Shown: positions 1 through 11,095 of the stretch, one piece after another
Position numbering within the stretch: position 1 is the stretch's first letter
How the letters are laid out: every line of letters starts with the position of its first letter
Assembly: GCA_025084515.1 (NCBI GenBank)
Contig: JAJAGP010001515.1
Coordinates: forward strand, 120,230 to 184,229
Direction of reading: 5' to 3'
From: Ancistrus triradiatus
Taxonomy: Eukaryota; Chordata; Actinopteri; Siluriformes; Loricariidae
DNA: 64,000 nt
Program-made: the position numbers and the translations under genes
The notes under the pieces: model-generated
What the model saw: the letters and a program-made list of their open reading frames with translations, nothing else
Databases searched by the model: none
Told to the model about the DNA's origin: nothing

Positions 1-745
1 AGCGATGAATGGCCTTGTTTATCCGCTGGTGGACCTGGCAACCAGATCTCCTCGCTGCGCCGAAACCAGTCATCCACCGACGGCGCATTGGAGTCAGCAG
101 AGCCAGTGAAAGTCCCACGGAACGAAAGGTGGTTGGTATCCCAGCACGCACTGAAAAAAGGTGTAAGACCTTGGAGGGAATGACGCAAGGAATTCTGCGC
201 TATTTCAGCCCAGGGAAGAAACTGGCCACCAATCCTGCGAGTTATGAAGACAGTACAATCGTAGAAACTTTTTCAGTTCCTGGTTAGACCTTTCGCATTG
301 ACCATTCGACTCAGGATGATACCCAGATGACAGACTCAATCACCGACACTCCCAGCTTGTCCATAAACGCCCGCCATACCGCTGAAGTGAACTGTGGACC
401 CCTGTCCGACACAAGATGTCTTCCGGGATGCCAACAACGAACAAAGACATGTTCAAATAGGCATTTCCGCCGTGCGGTAAAAGCCGACGGGATCTTGTCC
501 AGCGGGAATGAACCGCACTGTCCTAGAAAAGCGGTCGATAACAGACAAAATAGTGGTACATCCGTTAGAGATTGGGAGGTCGGTGACAAAGTCAATGGAA
601 ACATGAGACCAGGGGCGTTGCGGGATGGGTAGAGGATGTAGCTGACCAGATGGCAGGGTGCGTGGTGTCTTACACTGCTGCGCGACAAACACTACAGGAT
701 GCACACAACCGATGGACGTCACGGCGCATGTTTTCTCCACCAATA
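1..745 (-). pseudogene. Ty3/gypsy integrase remnant
   Basis: Two overlapping minus frames (453-743 and 311-688) give the core domain: the first catalytic Asp in WSHVSIDFVTDLPIS and the second in HLVSDRGPQFTSAVW. They belong to one protein broken by a frameshift near 450-690. Bases 1-310 match the C-terminal part only weakly and run out of the window. Confidence 0.75.
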
Positions 746-1279
746 CCGTGCTGCCAGGAGTTGATAGGGTGCGAGTTTCACCTGATGACCTGAACAGAGG
801 GAAAAAACATGAGCCCAGGCAATAATCTTATTCACGCAACTCCGGCGGGAACGTACTTCCTAGACTCCGGACAGTCTTGGTGCACGTGAGAGACCGAGCC
901 AGACATGCATCTAGTTCCCGTTCAAAGTCCCATTGCACCCACTCCCAGTACACATGACGACGGGATGATAGTAGGGGCTTCTGTTAAAGCGTACGAGTCT
1001 GGGTCGTGACTTCGTGACAGTGCATCAGCTTTGGCGTTTTTAGAACCAGGCCTGTAGGTAATGGTAAATGAGAATCTGGCGAAAAAAAAGAGAGACCAGC
1101 GTGGCCTGCCGGGCGTTCAAACGCTTAGCTGAACGTTAAATATTCGAGATTCTTATGATCAGTGAATAATGGTGAATGTATTAGCTTTGCCCCCTCTAGC
1201 CAGTGTCTCCATTCCTCCAACGCCCGTTTTGATAGCCAGAAGTTCCCTGTCCCCAACACTCATAGTTTCGTTTCCGTGG

Positions 1280-2921
1280 GATTTAGTTTATGAGAATAGA
1301 AAGCCACCAGACGTACTTGGGAGGATTACCTAGCCGCTGAGATAGGGACTGCCCCAATCCCCCAATGAAGATGCGTCCACCTCCAGCACAAACGGGATTC
1401 GGGGTCAGGATGTCCCCAGCACCGGGGCTTGAGTGAAAGCCTCCTTCAGAGTGATGAAGGCTTGTTCGCTTCCTGAGACCAAACACAGCGCTCTGGGGAC
1501 TCCCACGTAGCAGCGCTGTGAGCGGGGCTGCGACGCGGCTGAAGTTCCGAATGAATCTCCTGTAAAATTTGCAAAACCAAGAAAGCGTTGCAGTTCTTTA
1601 AGAGTTTTGGGAGTCGGCCATGAGAGGACAGCCGTGGACTTTGGCGTCATCCACTAGCTGACCCCTGATGGAGAAATGATGTATCCTAAATACTGAACCG
1701 ATTGCGTATGGAACTCACACTTGCCGCCTTTACCCCTTAAGTGATGCTCCAGAAGCCTCTCCAGCACTGTTCGAACGTGGGACACATGAGTATCAGGATC
1801 TGGTGAGAAAATCAAAAATATCATCCAAGTAGACAACCACAAATCGCCCTAGCATATCCCGGAGTACATCATTAATAAATTGCCTGGAACACCGAGGGGG
1901 CATTGGCTAACCCAAAAAGGCATTACCAAATACTCATAGTGCCCCGTGCTAGTACTGAACGCTGTTTTCCACTCATCCCCATCTTTCATGCGAATTATGG
2001 TTGTACGCATTACGCAAATCCAATTTTGTATATACCAGCCGTGGCTGTGCGGAAGAAGTTCTAGGGCTGCTGGAACCAGGGGAGCGGATAGGCGTAGTTT
2101 CGCGTGATGAGGTTTAAACGACGATAGTCGATCGTGGGTCGCAGCCCTCCGTCCTTCTTGGGAAACAAAGAAGAACCCCGCAGAAACGGGTGATGTGGAC
2201 GGACGAATGAATCCCAGAGCTAGGTATTCCCGTAATGTACTCCTGCATGGCCTTCTCTTCAGCCGTTGATAAAGGGTACAGACGTGCTTTTGGGTAGTGT
2301 TGCATCGTGGACGAGTTCTATAGCGCAGTCGTAGGGGCGATGAGGTGGTAGGTCAGCCACGGTGTTCTCTCCAACACACAGGTGCTAGATCCAGATACTC
2401 GCTTGGCACATTGCCGGGAAGGCTGGTATTAGAAAACTGGTATGGTACAGGCCCGCAATACGGGGCGGACGAAGACAGTGCTGGTGACAGTAAGGAGACC
2501 AACGAATAAGTTCTTTCGACGCCCAGGAGATAAGAGGATCGTGGACATGCAGCCAGGGGGAGGGCCCAAGATGATGGGATACGCCAGTGAAGCCACAGGA
2601 AACAGTGAAAATGGACTCCTCATGGAGAGCGCTGGTGGCTAAGCGTAAAGGACCATTAACCTTCTTGATGAGCCCCGATCCTAATGGCTGTCCGTCAGCT
2701 GTAGTAATGCGCCGACTGGAGACGAGAGAGGTGCATGGTAGTCTGCCATTGAGTGATGAGATGAGCATCGATGAAAGTTCCCCTGAGCGCCTGAGTCTAT
2801 CAATGCTGTGAGAGAGAGTGTAGTAATGAGCGAGACGAAGAACAACTGGCAGCGTAAAGGACGGAATGAGAGGGTTCAGACTCACCCGGGATGTTTGCGT
2901 TGCCTTCGACCCGGCACGCAC
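1280..2921 (-). pseudogene. Ty3/gypsy pol remnant: protease, reverse transcriptase, RNase H region
   Basis: The frame at 2385-2921 contains the protease-to-RT linker typical of fish gypsy elements (DGQPLGSGLIKKVNGPLRL, then a hydrophobic WLHVHDPLISW stretch). The catalytic YLDD of reverse transcriptase is read at 1820-1831 on the minus strand. The frame is lost right after it and resumes in 1654-1842 (VLERLLEHHL..KCEFHTQSVQYLGYIISPSGVS). The thumb and RNase H start follow at 1405-1650 (LSWPTPKTLKELQRFLGF). Several frameshifts make it non-functional. Confidence 0.8.
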
Positions 2922-3029
2922 TGCTGAAGAACCATGAGACCGGAGCTAGCTCACAGCCAGAGCGAAGGTGTTGATCAGAAAACACAATAACAGCAAGAGT
3001 CCCATTCTGCATCGTCGACGGCGTTCATC

Positions 3030-3903
3030 CACCGACACTTGAGTTCTGGCGGAGTTCCATGCTCTCCGAAGGTGGCGCAGGATCTCTAGTAGTGGAATGT
3101 GGAGGAGCGCGCTGATTCAACGAAGGCCTGGTCTGCAGGAGTTGATCCAAACGAATATCCAGAGTGATAACATCCTCCAGCGCCAGATCGAGATCACGTC
3201 CAGCCAGTTCCCTCTGAAGTTTCAAACCGCAGACCCTTATGGAATGCAGAATGAAGTGGCGGCTGTGTTCCATCCACTTTGGCCGCTAGGTGCGAAAAAT
3301 TCGGCAAAGCGTACTCCGCTGCCGAACGTGTCCCTGCCGAAGGCGTAAGAGGAGTTCTCCAGCAGAGCGGCCCTCCCGCGGGATGTTGGAATGCTGCTCT
3401 GAAGCTGGCCAGAAAACAGAGCGTAATCCCTCACCTCCGACCCTTGTTGGGGACCACACAGCCGTAGCCCAATCCCAGGGCACGATTGGAAAGCAAGGAG
3501 ATCACCAAAGCTATACGTGACCGAGTCCGAATCTGGAGGCGACGAATGGACGAAATATAGCTCACATTGAAGTAAGAAGCCTTCACAGCGGTCCGGATCT
3601 CCGTCATATCTGTCAGGTAAGGCGACTTTATATGGCGACCGAGAAGAGTCCACTCGAGGAGGACTAGGAGGGAGTGGAACCGACGCAGGTAAGGTGTAGT
3701 CGTCGCAGGGTGGCGTTAGTTGAGCCACTCGTTTGATTCAGATCGTTCATCATAGGCACAAGAGAGGCTCAAAGAGCGTTGATTGTCGGCCAAAAACGAG
3801 ACGGCCCGAGTGACCTCGTCCCCAACTGACTTTAAGAGTCCCGAGCTGTTGTTCCGGACTGGATCCTGAAGCCGGAAGGGACCCCACCAGTAGCTGTCTC
3901 CAT
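3030..3903 (-). pseudogene. Ty3/gypsy gag remnant
   Basis: The minus-strand ATG at 3903 starts Met-Glu-Thr-Ala and is followed after 23 codons by a stop, so the first frame is broken. The best piece is the frame at 3237-3728, whose first third has the gypsy gag pattern YDGDPDRCEGFLLQCELYF, the start of the capsid-like domain. Further pieces at 3025-3273 continue the gag region in other frames. The protein would form the particle and bind RNA. It cannot be made from this copy. Confidence 0.7.
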
Positions 3904-3919
3904 GGCGGCTATTGCCTAC

Positions 3920-4464
3920 TGTAACGCTCAGGTAGTGAGGTTTGGAGACAAACGCTAACTGGCGTTATAGTAAAGGGTAGTTTTATTACCAGAGAGATAT
4001 ACACAACTGAACAAGCAGAGAGATATGGAGCTAAGGTCCGAGTAACAAATCACAAGGCATAGCGGTGAATGAATGGAATGGTAGAGTAAATATAAATGAC
4101 GCGGTAATGAGCGTCAGGTGAGCAATCAGTACTCCCGGTGATTTTGAGCGTTGAGGAATGCGGTGTGCGCTCTGTCGCTCAATCCTCACGTGACCGGTGA
4201 GCGTTGAGGAATGCGGGGTGCGATCCGTTTCAAGCCAATCCTCACGTGACCGTGAGAGCGTTGAGGAATGCGGGTGGCGCGCTCTGTCGCGCCATCCCTC
4301 ACGTGACCTATGAGCGTTGAGGAATGCGGGTGCGATCCGTCAAGCCATCCTCACGTGACCGTGAGCGTTGAGGAATGCGGGTGCGATCCGTCAAGCCATC
4401 CTCACGTGACCGTGAGCGTTGAGGAATGCGGGTGCGATCCGCCGAGCCGGCCGCGAGCGTGACA
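3920..4464 (-). repeat. 5' LTR of the Ty3/gypsy element
   Basis: On the minus strand the block starts TGTCACGC and ends GCGTTACA, the same type of ends as the LTR pair at 17896-21153. The gag start codon follows 16 bases after its end. It contains the minisatellite at 4145-4445. There is no second copy in the window, so the borders rest on the terminal motifs and on the position before gag only. Confidence 0.65.
4145..4445. repeat. Minisatellite, 51-57 base unit, inside the LTR
   Basis: About five and a half units of a 51-57 base repeat, each beginning GAGCGTTGAGGAATGCGG and ending TCCTCACGTGACC. The last two full units are nearly identical, the first three differ by short insertions. Each full unit carries one CACGTG palindrome, at 4187, 4243, 4300, 4352 and 4403. 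The open frames across it are by-products of the repeat. Confidence 0.9.
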
Positions 4465-5352
4465 TTGGGCAAAAATGACTTGTGTTGAAATGCATGAAAA
4501 AGAATGAAAATGTCCACAAATCAGTTTGACTTGCCAACAAATTAGTTTGAACATTACTCACAAAAAACAAACAAACAAACAAATCAAAAGTATCAAAAGT
4601 ATCAAAACAAGAGCTGCACTGGAAGTTAACTTCTGGCCTATTATCAAACATACTGTTTCACTGTGCCAATGGAAAAGGCTGCACCACATCTTACAATGCT
4701 GTAAATATCATGCATGAACCTCTCTTTTCCAACCAAGAACTTCACAAGACCTACTACATTCCATTCTGATTGCTAGTCTCCACAGGCATGATTAACATTG
4801 GTAGAATGCAGTTGTTGAAGCCAGTTGTTGTCAGTCAAAATGTCTAGTCAAAATTAAGCTGAACTAAGCAAACGTTAGGTCTAAGAAATTATAGAAACAT
4901 CTGACCAGAAAACTGATGGACCTAATGGTTTCATTACCATAGAAAACGTACACATCTGGCACCATATTACAGTTGGCGCCTTGAGCAACCAACAGTAGTA
5001 CAACCAGGACTGGGCAATTAGCATGCACTTAGCTTACTAGAGAGAAAGGGGCTTTGTTCACTTATAAAATCATTTAAAATCCAACATTCATTATTCATTT
5101 ACTTATTAAACCATGCCATCACTGGGACTGCATCTCAACATGCACATCTGGTATACATAATACATTCTCAAATATCCTGCCTACAGGCACTAAACCTTTT
5201 TTATATGAACATATTTATTGGATTTTGTGGGCAAAATTTTTTACTTTATTAGTCATTTAGAGATATTGATAGTGAAAGAATGGCTGAAACTGTTGATGTC
5301 AATGCCAGTAGCTGCCAGCTGAGACTGTCATTGTCTCGATTAGCCCATTAGT
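4465..5352. other. No gene recognised
   Basis: AT-rich sequence between the gypsy LTR and the repeat ORF. No coding motif, terminal inverted repeat or RNA gene was recognised on either strand. Confidence 0.5.
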
Positions 5353-5706
5353 TTGAGGGTTCTAAGCATTGCTAGGGCTGAGCTAGTTCACGAGTTATTC
5401 CAGAAAACGTCAGTTCGTGAGCTCATCCAAGAAACGTCTGTGCCAGAGTCTGTCCAGAAGACAGCAGTTCCTGAGCCTGTCCAAAAGAAGTCTGTTAAAA
5501 AGTCGGTCCAGAAGACGTCTGTGCCAGTTCCAAAGACGTCTGTGCCAGTGCTTGTTCCAAGAACATCTGTGCCAGTGTCCATTCCGAGGGCGTCAGTTCC
5601 AGAGAATACCCCAAGGATGTCGGTGCCCGCGCCTGTCCCAGAGACCGTCCGGAGCACAACAGCTTTAGAGACCATCCAGAGGACACTCGTCTGCGAGCTG
5701 TGTTAA
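5353..5706 (+). pseudogene. Orphan ORF of about ten-residue repeats (117 aa)
   Basis: The frame encodes about nine imperfect units with the core TSVPVPV or KTSVPEPVQ, spaced 7-13 residues apart. There is no signal peptide, membrane segment or known domain. The unit size and the Val-Pro-Glu/Ala-Val-rich composition resemble the repeat part of the LTR element at 17896-21153 (units such as AFPEAVRST). I read it as the isolated repeat part of a third such element. No LTR was recognised beside it. A host protein exon is the alternative, but no clear splice frame was seen. Confidence 0.4.
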
Positions 5707-5880
5707 TTTTGACAGCAAATTTTGATTTAGTTTTAGTCGTAGTCTTTTGACTAAAACGTAATCTAGTTTTAGTCATAATTTAGTCATCTGAATTGTTTTT
5801 AGTTGTAGTCTAGATTTAGTCAACTAATTATAATAAGATTATAGTCGACTAAATCTACAGTATAAATCTACAGGGTAACA
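5707..5880. repeat. AT-rich dispersed repeat with TAGTC/GACTA words
   Basis: The stretch is made of many near-copies of TTTAGTC and of its reverse complement GACTAAA. The dense inverted words suggest the end of a foldback or MITE-type DNA transposon. Its outer borders could not be set. Confidence 0.35.
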
Positions 5881-5973
5881 CAGACTCATTAATTTTGCAC
5901 AGGACGCATGCTGTTTTGTAGCTGTTAGCAGTTTATTACTTTTTAACTATTTAAATTCCCGATCGCATATGTA

Positions 5974-5975
<2 letters not shown>

Positions 5976-6046
<71 letters not shown>
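5976..6046. repeat. (AT)n microsatellite
   Basis: About 35 uninterrupted AT units, then ATGTATGTATATATA. The Tyr-Ile repeat ORF across it is an artefact. Confidence 0.95.
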
Positions 6047-6055
<9 letters not shown>

Positions 6056-6059
6056 ATAT

Positions 6060-7990
6060 ATTATACTTTTTACAATATATGAATCATTTCCTTCTATTAT
6101 CGGCGGATTATATTTTTCGCCGCTAACGTTATTTAGTAACTTTACAGTTATACCGGCGTGTGTTTGCAGTTATTAGCCATTAGCTAATTACCAGAGGTGC
6201 ATCTTTTCGGCCTCAACTTTTGCCATAGCTTGTGTTTGTATAGCTTTTTTACAGCCTTTTCCCACCTACTTTTTTTCTGAGATTTAGTTTTTGTGATGTT
6301 TTGTATTAACTTTCCATCGACGCTTTAATCAAGAATTGCATTGGAAAATCGGCTGCAGCTTACCATTGGCTGAACCATATCTTCAATCGGCACCCCACAA
6401 CACCACTTGAAGCTAAGTACCTTTAATTTATTATTTAATTAATTGGACTAACATGGCTTCTGCTGCGCTTGTTCCCTGTGCCGAGTGTGGCATGTTTAGC
6501 TATTCTTCCTCCATCATTAGTTTAAATTTTATTTGTGATAGGTGTAGGCTTGTAGCTAGTCTGACGGAGAAGATTGTAGTTTTAGAGGCGCGCATACAGA
6601 ACATTAAAGAAGGCTAGCTCAGCTCCTAGCTTAGCAGATCTGGATGCTACAGGACTAGTTAGTGCCCCCACCCGGGCAGCGCCATCGCAGCAGGGCAGGT
6701 GGGTGACGGTTTGGCGATGTAGTCATAAGGCTAGCCCAGGAGAACACCACTCTTTACCTGTTCACGTGTCCAACAGGTTTACCCTCCTCAGTGATGCACC
6801 CACTGAGCAGCCTGTTAAAAGAGCTCGGGTCATAGGTGACTCTATTTTATGACACGTGAAACTAGCTACCCCTTTCTGGCTGAACTGGGCTTCGGTCCTC
6901 GTGATCTTGACTCATGCATCCTTGCCTTAGACTAAGGGCAGAGCTGGGGGTTCATAGTCAAAGAGTCTTATGGTGATCAGAGACGTTGGGTTGCCAATGT
7001 CTCATGTGATCCCTCTTGGCTGTGTTTCCTACCAGTTCTCCTCTTTCTAGCTATGCTGCTATAGCTAATGCTGCCGGGGTCTCATGCTACACATGGCATC
7101 AGTGATTGTTAATATACACTGTGCTCTTAATCCATAACTAATTACATTTTCTGTTTTCTCTTTGAGCTGTGTTCCGGTACCAGTTCCAGCCCCACACATG
7201 ATGTTCATCCGCTGCAGCTTCACTCAAGCTGCTTCCGTCATTAGCTCCAGCCCCATCATAGACGGGCCACTTAATGCCGATGTGCATATTTCACATTTTT
7301 ATTTTTAACTATGACTCCATGACTTTAGTTTCGTTCTTAGATTTATCATCTACACTGCCCAAGGAGGTTGGGTCCCTTTTTGAGTCTTGGTCCTCCCAAG
7401 ATTTCTTCCTATAACACTTAAGGAGTTTTCCCTTGCCACTGTCACCCTAGGCTTGCTCGATTTGGGATTGGACATAGTTATTAGGAGATAATCTAAACTT
7501 GTAAAGTTGCTTTGAGACAATGCTCCATTGAAAAAGCGCTATATAAATAAATATGACTTGACTTGACTTGACTTTAGGGACACCAGCAGCTAGAGTTACA
7601 TGGAGCCAGAGTGCCAGACATTGTAACGAGTCTTAGTGAACTCGAGAGGCACAGATTCTCTAGGATAGTTGTTCATGTAGGGGCTAATGATATACGCCTT
7701 CGCCAGTCAGAAGTTACTAAGAGGTAACTAAGGCTAATAACAGGCAGCAGAGTGACAGGCTTAACCAACTGTCTGCTGGTAGCCATGCACCGTCACCCAG
7801 AACTCACGTTATTGAAACTGTCTGTTACCCACATCTGTCCTAAATGTAAACGCACTCAGAAAGTCTGTTTTAATAACCTCATTAGTATAAACACAAATAG
7901 CTCCCATAGAAATAAAAACCTTAGACTAAAGCTAGGATTACTTAACATTAGATCACTTACAAACAAAAAAAACAGCCGCTAGATTGCTCA
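6060..7990 (+). mobile_element. L2-type LINE, 5' part with ORF1 and start of ORF2
   Basis: At 6452 a frame starts MASAALVPCAECGMFSYSS and continues to a second CxxC, the zinc-like N-terminus of the L2 ORF1 seen again at 57925. It is followed by the esterase block RVIGDSI near 6830, an insertion of another L2 tail (6876-7575), then more ORF1 with a VHVGANDI-type block near 7670. ORF2 begins at 7752-7982, ending in KLGLLNIRSLTNK, the start of the endonuclease. There the copy is cut by the RTE element that begins near 7995. Several frameshifts are present. The 6060-6450 part is assigned as 5' leader only by position. Confidence 0.75.
6876..7575 (+). mobile_element. 5'-truncated L2 3' tail inserted in L2 ORF1
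   Basis: The block splits ORF1 between GCTACCCCTTT and AGGGACACCAGCAGC. The second L2 copy has these two words directly joined at 58321-58345, so the empty site is visible in the same window. The block ends with the L2 3' end (GCTTTGAGACAATGCTCC, GCGCTATATAAATAAA) and a tail of ACTTG repeats. A short CTTT may be the target duplication. Confidence 0.8.
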
Positions 7991-8083
7991 GACAGGGTAT
8001 TTCTAGTGCCGTCCCAAGCCCGGATAAATGGTGAGGGTTGCGTCAGGAAGGGCATCCGGTGTAAAACATTTGCCAAATAAAGT

Positions 8084-9033
8084 ATGCGAGTTCATAATAA
8101 TTTCACCATACCGGATCGGTCGCGCCCCGGGTTAACAACGGCCGCCACTGGTACCAGGGGTATCAAGGGTACCAGCGGAAATTGGACTACTGTTTGCCAA
8201 AGACGAAGAGGAGGGAAGCTTGTGAGGAGACAGATAGAAATCAGGAGGGGCCAGAATATAGCACTGAGGGTAGCAACCCTAAATGTAGGGACGATGACAG
8301 GGAAAGGTAGAGAGCTGGCTGATATGATGCAGAGGAGAAAGGTTGATGTTTTGTGTGTGCAGGAGACAAAGTGGAAGGGTAGCAAGGCTCGATGCATTGG
8401 TGCAGGGTTTAAACTGTTCTACCATGGTGTGGATAGGAAGATAAATGGAGTTGGTGTGGTCCTGAAGGAGGACTATGTAAAGAATGTCATTGAGGTGAAA
8501 AGGGTGTCAGATAGGATAATATGTCTGAAGCTGGAAATTGAGGGTGAAATGGTGAATGTTGTTAGTGGCTATGCAAAACAAGTTGACTGTGAATTAGAGC
8601 AGAAAGAGAGATTCTGGGGGGAGTTAGATGAAGTGGTTGAGAGCATTCCCTGGGAGGAGAGACTGATGCAGATTCCAATGGTCATGTTGGTGAAGGTAAT
8701 AAAGGAGATGAGGAAGTGATGGGCAGGTTTGGTGTTAAGGATAGGAACTTAGAAGGACAGATGGTGGTGGATTTTGCAAAGAGGATGGAAATGGCTGTGG
8801 TTAACACATATTTCCAAAAGAAGGAAGAGCATAGGGTGACTTATAAGAGTGGAGGGAGGAGCACACAGGTAGACTACATCCTATGTAGAAGAGGTTGCTT
8901 AAAAGAGATTGGTGATTGTAAGGTAGTGGCAGGGGAGAGTGTAGCTAGGCAGCATCGGATGGTGGTGTGCAGGATGGCTCTGGTGGTAGGAAGAGGAAGA
9001 GGACAAAGGCAGAGCAGAGGATCAAATGGTTGA
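8084..9033 (+). pseudogene. RTE LINE endonuclease remnant (APE-type)
   Basis: The frame 8084-8719 contains LRVATLNVGTMTGKGRELAD and VDVLCVQETKWKG, the N-terminal Asn and the metal-binding Glu blocks of APE-type endonucleases. Around 8660 the frame shifts, so that the DSNGHVGEGN block is read in the frame that continues to 9033. There YKSGGRSTQVDYILC and the final His block ARQHRMVV follow. The enzyme would nick target DNA for reverse transcription. It is not made intact here. Confidence 0.75.
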
Positions 9034-9167
9034 AGTTGAGAAATGAAGAATGTTGTAAGGAGTTCAGAGAGGAGCTGAGAAAGGTTTTGGGTGATAGGAA
9101 AGAGCTCCCAGACGACTAGGGAGTAGCGGCAACAGTAATTAGACAGACAGGTAGAAAGGTACTGGGT

Positions 9168-9527
9168 GTGTCTTCTGGACAGGCAAAGGATGAAAAGGAA
9201 ACCTTTTGGTGGAACGAGGAAGTGCAGGAGGTTACTCAGAGAAAGAGGTCAGCAAAGAAGAAATCGGACAGGGACAGGACTAATGAGAGTAGGCAGGAGT
9301 ACAAGGAGATGCGGCAAAGGGCAAAGAGGGAGGTAGCAAATACCAAGCAGAAGGCCTACGATGAGTTATATGAAAGGTTATACAGTAAGGAAGGAGAGAA
9401 GGAGTTGTATCTGCTGGCGAGACAGAGAGATAGAGCTGGAAAGGATGTGCAGCATGTCAGGGTGATCAAGGATAAAAATGGAAATGTACTGACAGGTGAA
9501 AAGAGGGTGAGGGAAAGATGGAATTAG
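9168..9527 (+). pseudogene. RTE LINE linker remnant
   Basis: Lys/Arg/Glu-rich frame between endonuclease and reverse transcriptase (TFWWNEEVQEVTQRKRSAKK at the start, LYLLARQRDRAGKDVQHVRV near the end). It runs into a stop at 9527 and the sequence continues in other frames. Confidence 0.65.
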
Positions 9528-9855
9528 TATTTTGAGGAGTTGATGAATGTAGAAAATTAAAGGGAAAGAAGGCTGGATGGTGTAGAAATTGTGGAAGAGG
9601 ATGTAGCAAAGATTAGCGAGGAAGAAGTGAGGAAAGCTTTGAAAAGGATGAAGAACGGAAAGGCAGTGGGACCTGATGACATACCGGTTGAGGTATGGAA
9701 AAGTCTAGGAGAGCTGGGAGTGGTGTTTTTGACTAGATTATTAGTGGAATTCTGGTGAATGAGAGTAGCCAGAGGAATGGAGGAAAAGTTAACTTGTACT
9801 GATTTTCAAGCAGAAGGGTGATGTACAGAGTTGTGGCTCTTACAGGGGCATAAAG

Positions 9856-10620
9856 TTGATGAGCCACACAATGAAGATTTGGGAGAGAGTTGTGGAAGCT
9901 AGGCTCAGACAGGAGGTGACAGTGTGTGAACAACAGTATGGTTTCATGCCAAGGAAGAGCACTATGGATGCGATTTTTGCTTTGAGACTGCTGATGGAGA
10001 AGTATAGAGATAGTCAGAAAGAGCTACACTGCGTCTTTGTGGATTTGGAGAAAGCTTATGACAGGGTGCCAAGGGAGGAACTGTGGTGGTGTATGAGGAA
10101 GTCTCGAGTGGCTGAAAAGTATGTTAGATTAGTGCAGGACATGTATGAGAACAGCGTGACAGAGGTGAGATGTGCTGTAAGAGTGACAGATAGCTTCAAG
10201 GTATAGGTGGGACTGCATCAAGGATCGCTCCTGAGTCCCTTCTTATTTGCTCTGGTGATGGACAGACTAACAGATGAGGTCAGACAGGTATCGCCGTGGA
10301 CTATGATGTTTGCAGACGACATTGTGATCTGTAGTGAGAACAGGGAACAGGTAGAAGAGAACTTGGAGAGGTGGAGGTATAATCTGGAAAGGAGAGGAAT
10401 GAAAGTCAACTGTAGTAAGACAGAATACATGTGTGTAAATGAAAGGGAGGCAGGTGGAACAGTCAGGCTACAGGGATCATTGGTCACGGAGTCCAGAAGT
10501 CCAGGAGTTCAGGTACTTGGGATCAACTGTCTAAGGAAATGGGGAGTGTGGAAAGGAGGTAAAGAAGAGAGTACAGGCAGGATGGAGTGGGTGGAGAAGA
10601 GTGTCAGGAGTGCTGTGTGA
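9856..10620 (+). pseudogene. RTE LINE reverse transcriptase remnant
   Basis: Two frames that are in phase and separated by one TAG at 10204-10206. The first has the fingers motifs (QQYGFMPRKSTMDAIFALRL, CVFVDLEKAYDRVPREEL), the second GLHQGSLLSPFLFALVMD and the catalytic FADD (MMFADDIVI). The Gly-Leu-His-Gln-Gly block and FADD are intact, but the upstream linker and the end after 10480 are frameshifted. Confidence 0.8.
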
Positions 10621-11067
10621 CAAAAGGGTCGCAGCAAAAGTGAAAGGAAAGATTTATAAGAGAGTAGTGAGACCAGCCTTGTATGGGTTAGAGACAGTGG
10701 CACTGACAAAGAGACAGGAAGCAGAACTGGAGGTGGCAGAACTTATGACGTTGAGGTTCTCTTTAGGAGTGTCTAGGTGGACAGGATTAGGAATGAGATC
10801 ATCAGAGGGACAGCACAGGTTGGAAAATTGGGAGACAAAATTCAAGAGGGAAGACTGAGATGGTTTGGACATGTGCAGAGAAGGGATAGTGGATATATTG
10901 GTAGGAGGATGTTGGTGATGGAGCTGCCAGGCAAGAGACGGAGAGGAAGACCAAAGAGGAGTTATTTGGTTGTGGTAAATGAAGATATGCAGGGAGTTGG
11001 GGTGAGAGTAGAGGACGTGGAGGACAGGGTGAGGTGGAAACGTTTAACTCGCTGTGGTGACCCCTGA
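10600..11067 (+). pseudogene. RTE LINE C-terminal remnant
   Basis: Two overlapping frames (10601-10858 and 10777-11067) give the post-RT part: VVRPALYGLETVALTKRQEA, then LRWFGHVQRRDSGYIGRRML and GKRRRGRPKRS. A frameshift near 10780 separates them. The last residues are followed by the 3' end of the element. Confidence 0.7.
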
Positions 11068-11095
11068 TAAAGGGAGAAACCGAAAGAAGAAGATT

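Larger units (their letters stand above)
1..4464 (-). mobile_element. Ty3/gypsy LTR retrotransposon, 5' LTR plus decayed gag-pol, 3' end outside window
   Basis: Reading leftwards on the minus strand, the element shows its 5' LTR (3920-4464), a gag start at 3903, gag pieces to about 3030, a protease-like region (2385-2790), reverse transcriptase (about 1650-2300), RNase H region (about 1280-1650) and integrase (about 1-745). The order gag-PR-RT-RH-IN is that of Ty3/gypsy, not copia. Every domain is split over several frames with stops, so the copy is dead. The 3' LTR would lie left of base 1. The element is the only one in the window with recognisable gypsy pol, so it is a candidate relative of the helper for the two pol-less LTR elements further right. 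That link is inference. Confidence 0.85.
7995..11095 (+). mobile_element. RTE-type LINE, near full length, inactive
   Basis: A single large ORF can be followed through endonuclease (8250-9000), linker (9050-9700), reverse transcriptase (9800-10480) and C-terminal part (10600-11067) over at least six frame breaks and stops. The 3' end is CGCTGTGGTGACCCCTGA with a short GAA-rich tail. The 5' part has GCGTCAGGAAGGGCATCCGG, a word I know from fish RTE-like elements. It is inserted in the L2 copy to its left. The clade name (RTE, BovB/Rex3-like) is from memory of the protein style and is less certain than the LINE call itself. Confidence 0.8.

Noticed and set aside
4145..4445. Possible CRISPR array
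   Set aside because: The whole unit is repeated without unique spacers, and the DNA is eukaryotic. It is a minisatellite. The same holds for 25671-25900.
5973..6176. ORF with Tyr-Ile repeats
   Set aside because: Translation of an AT microsatellite. The same applies to the frames at 48221-48605, 54416-54661 and 62498-62909.
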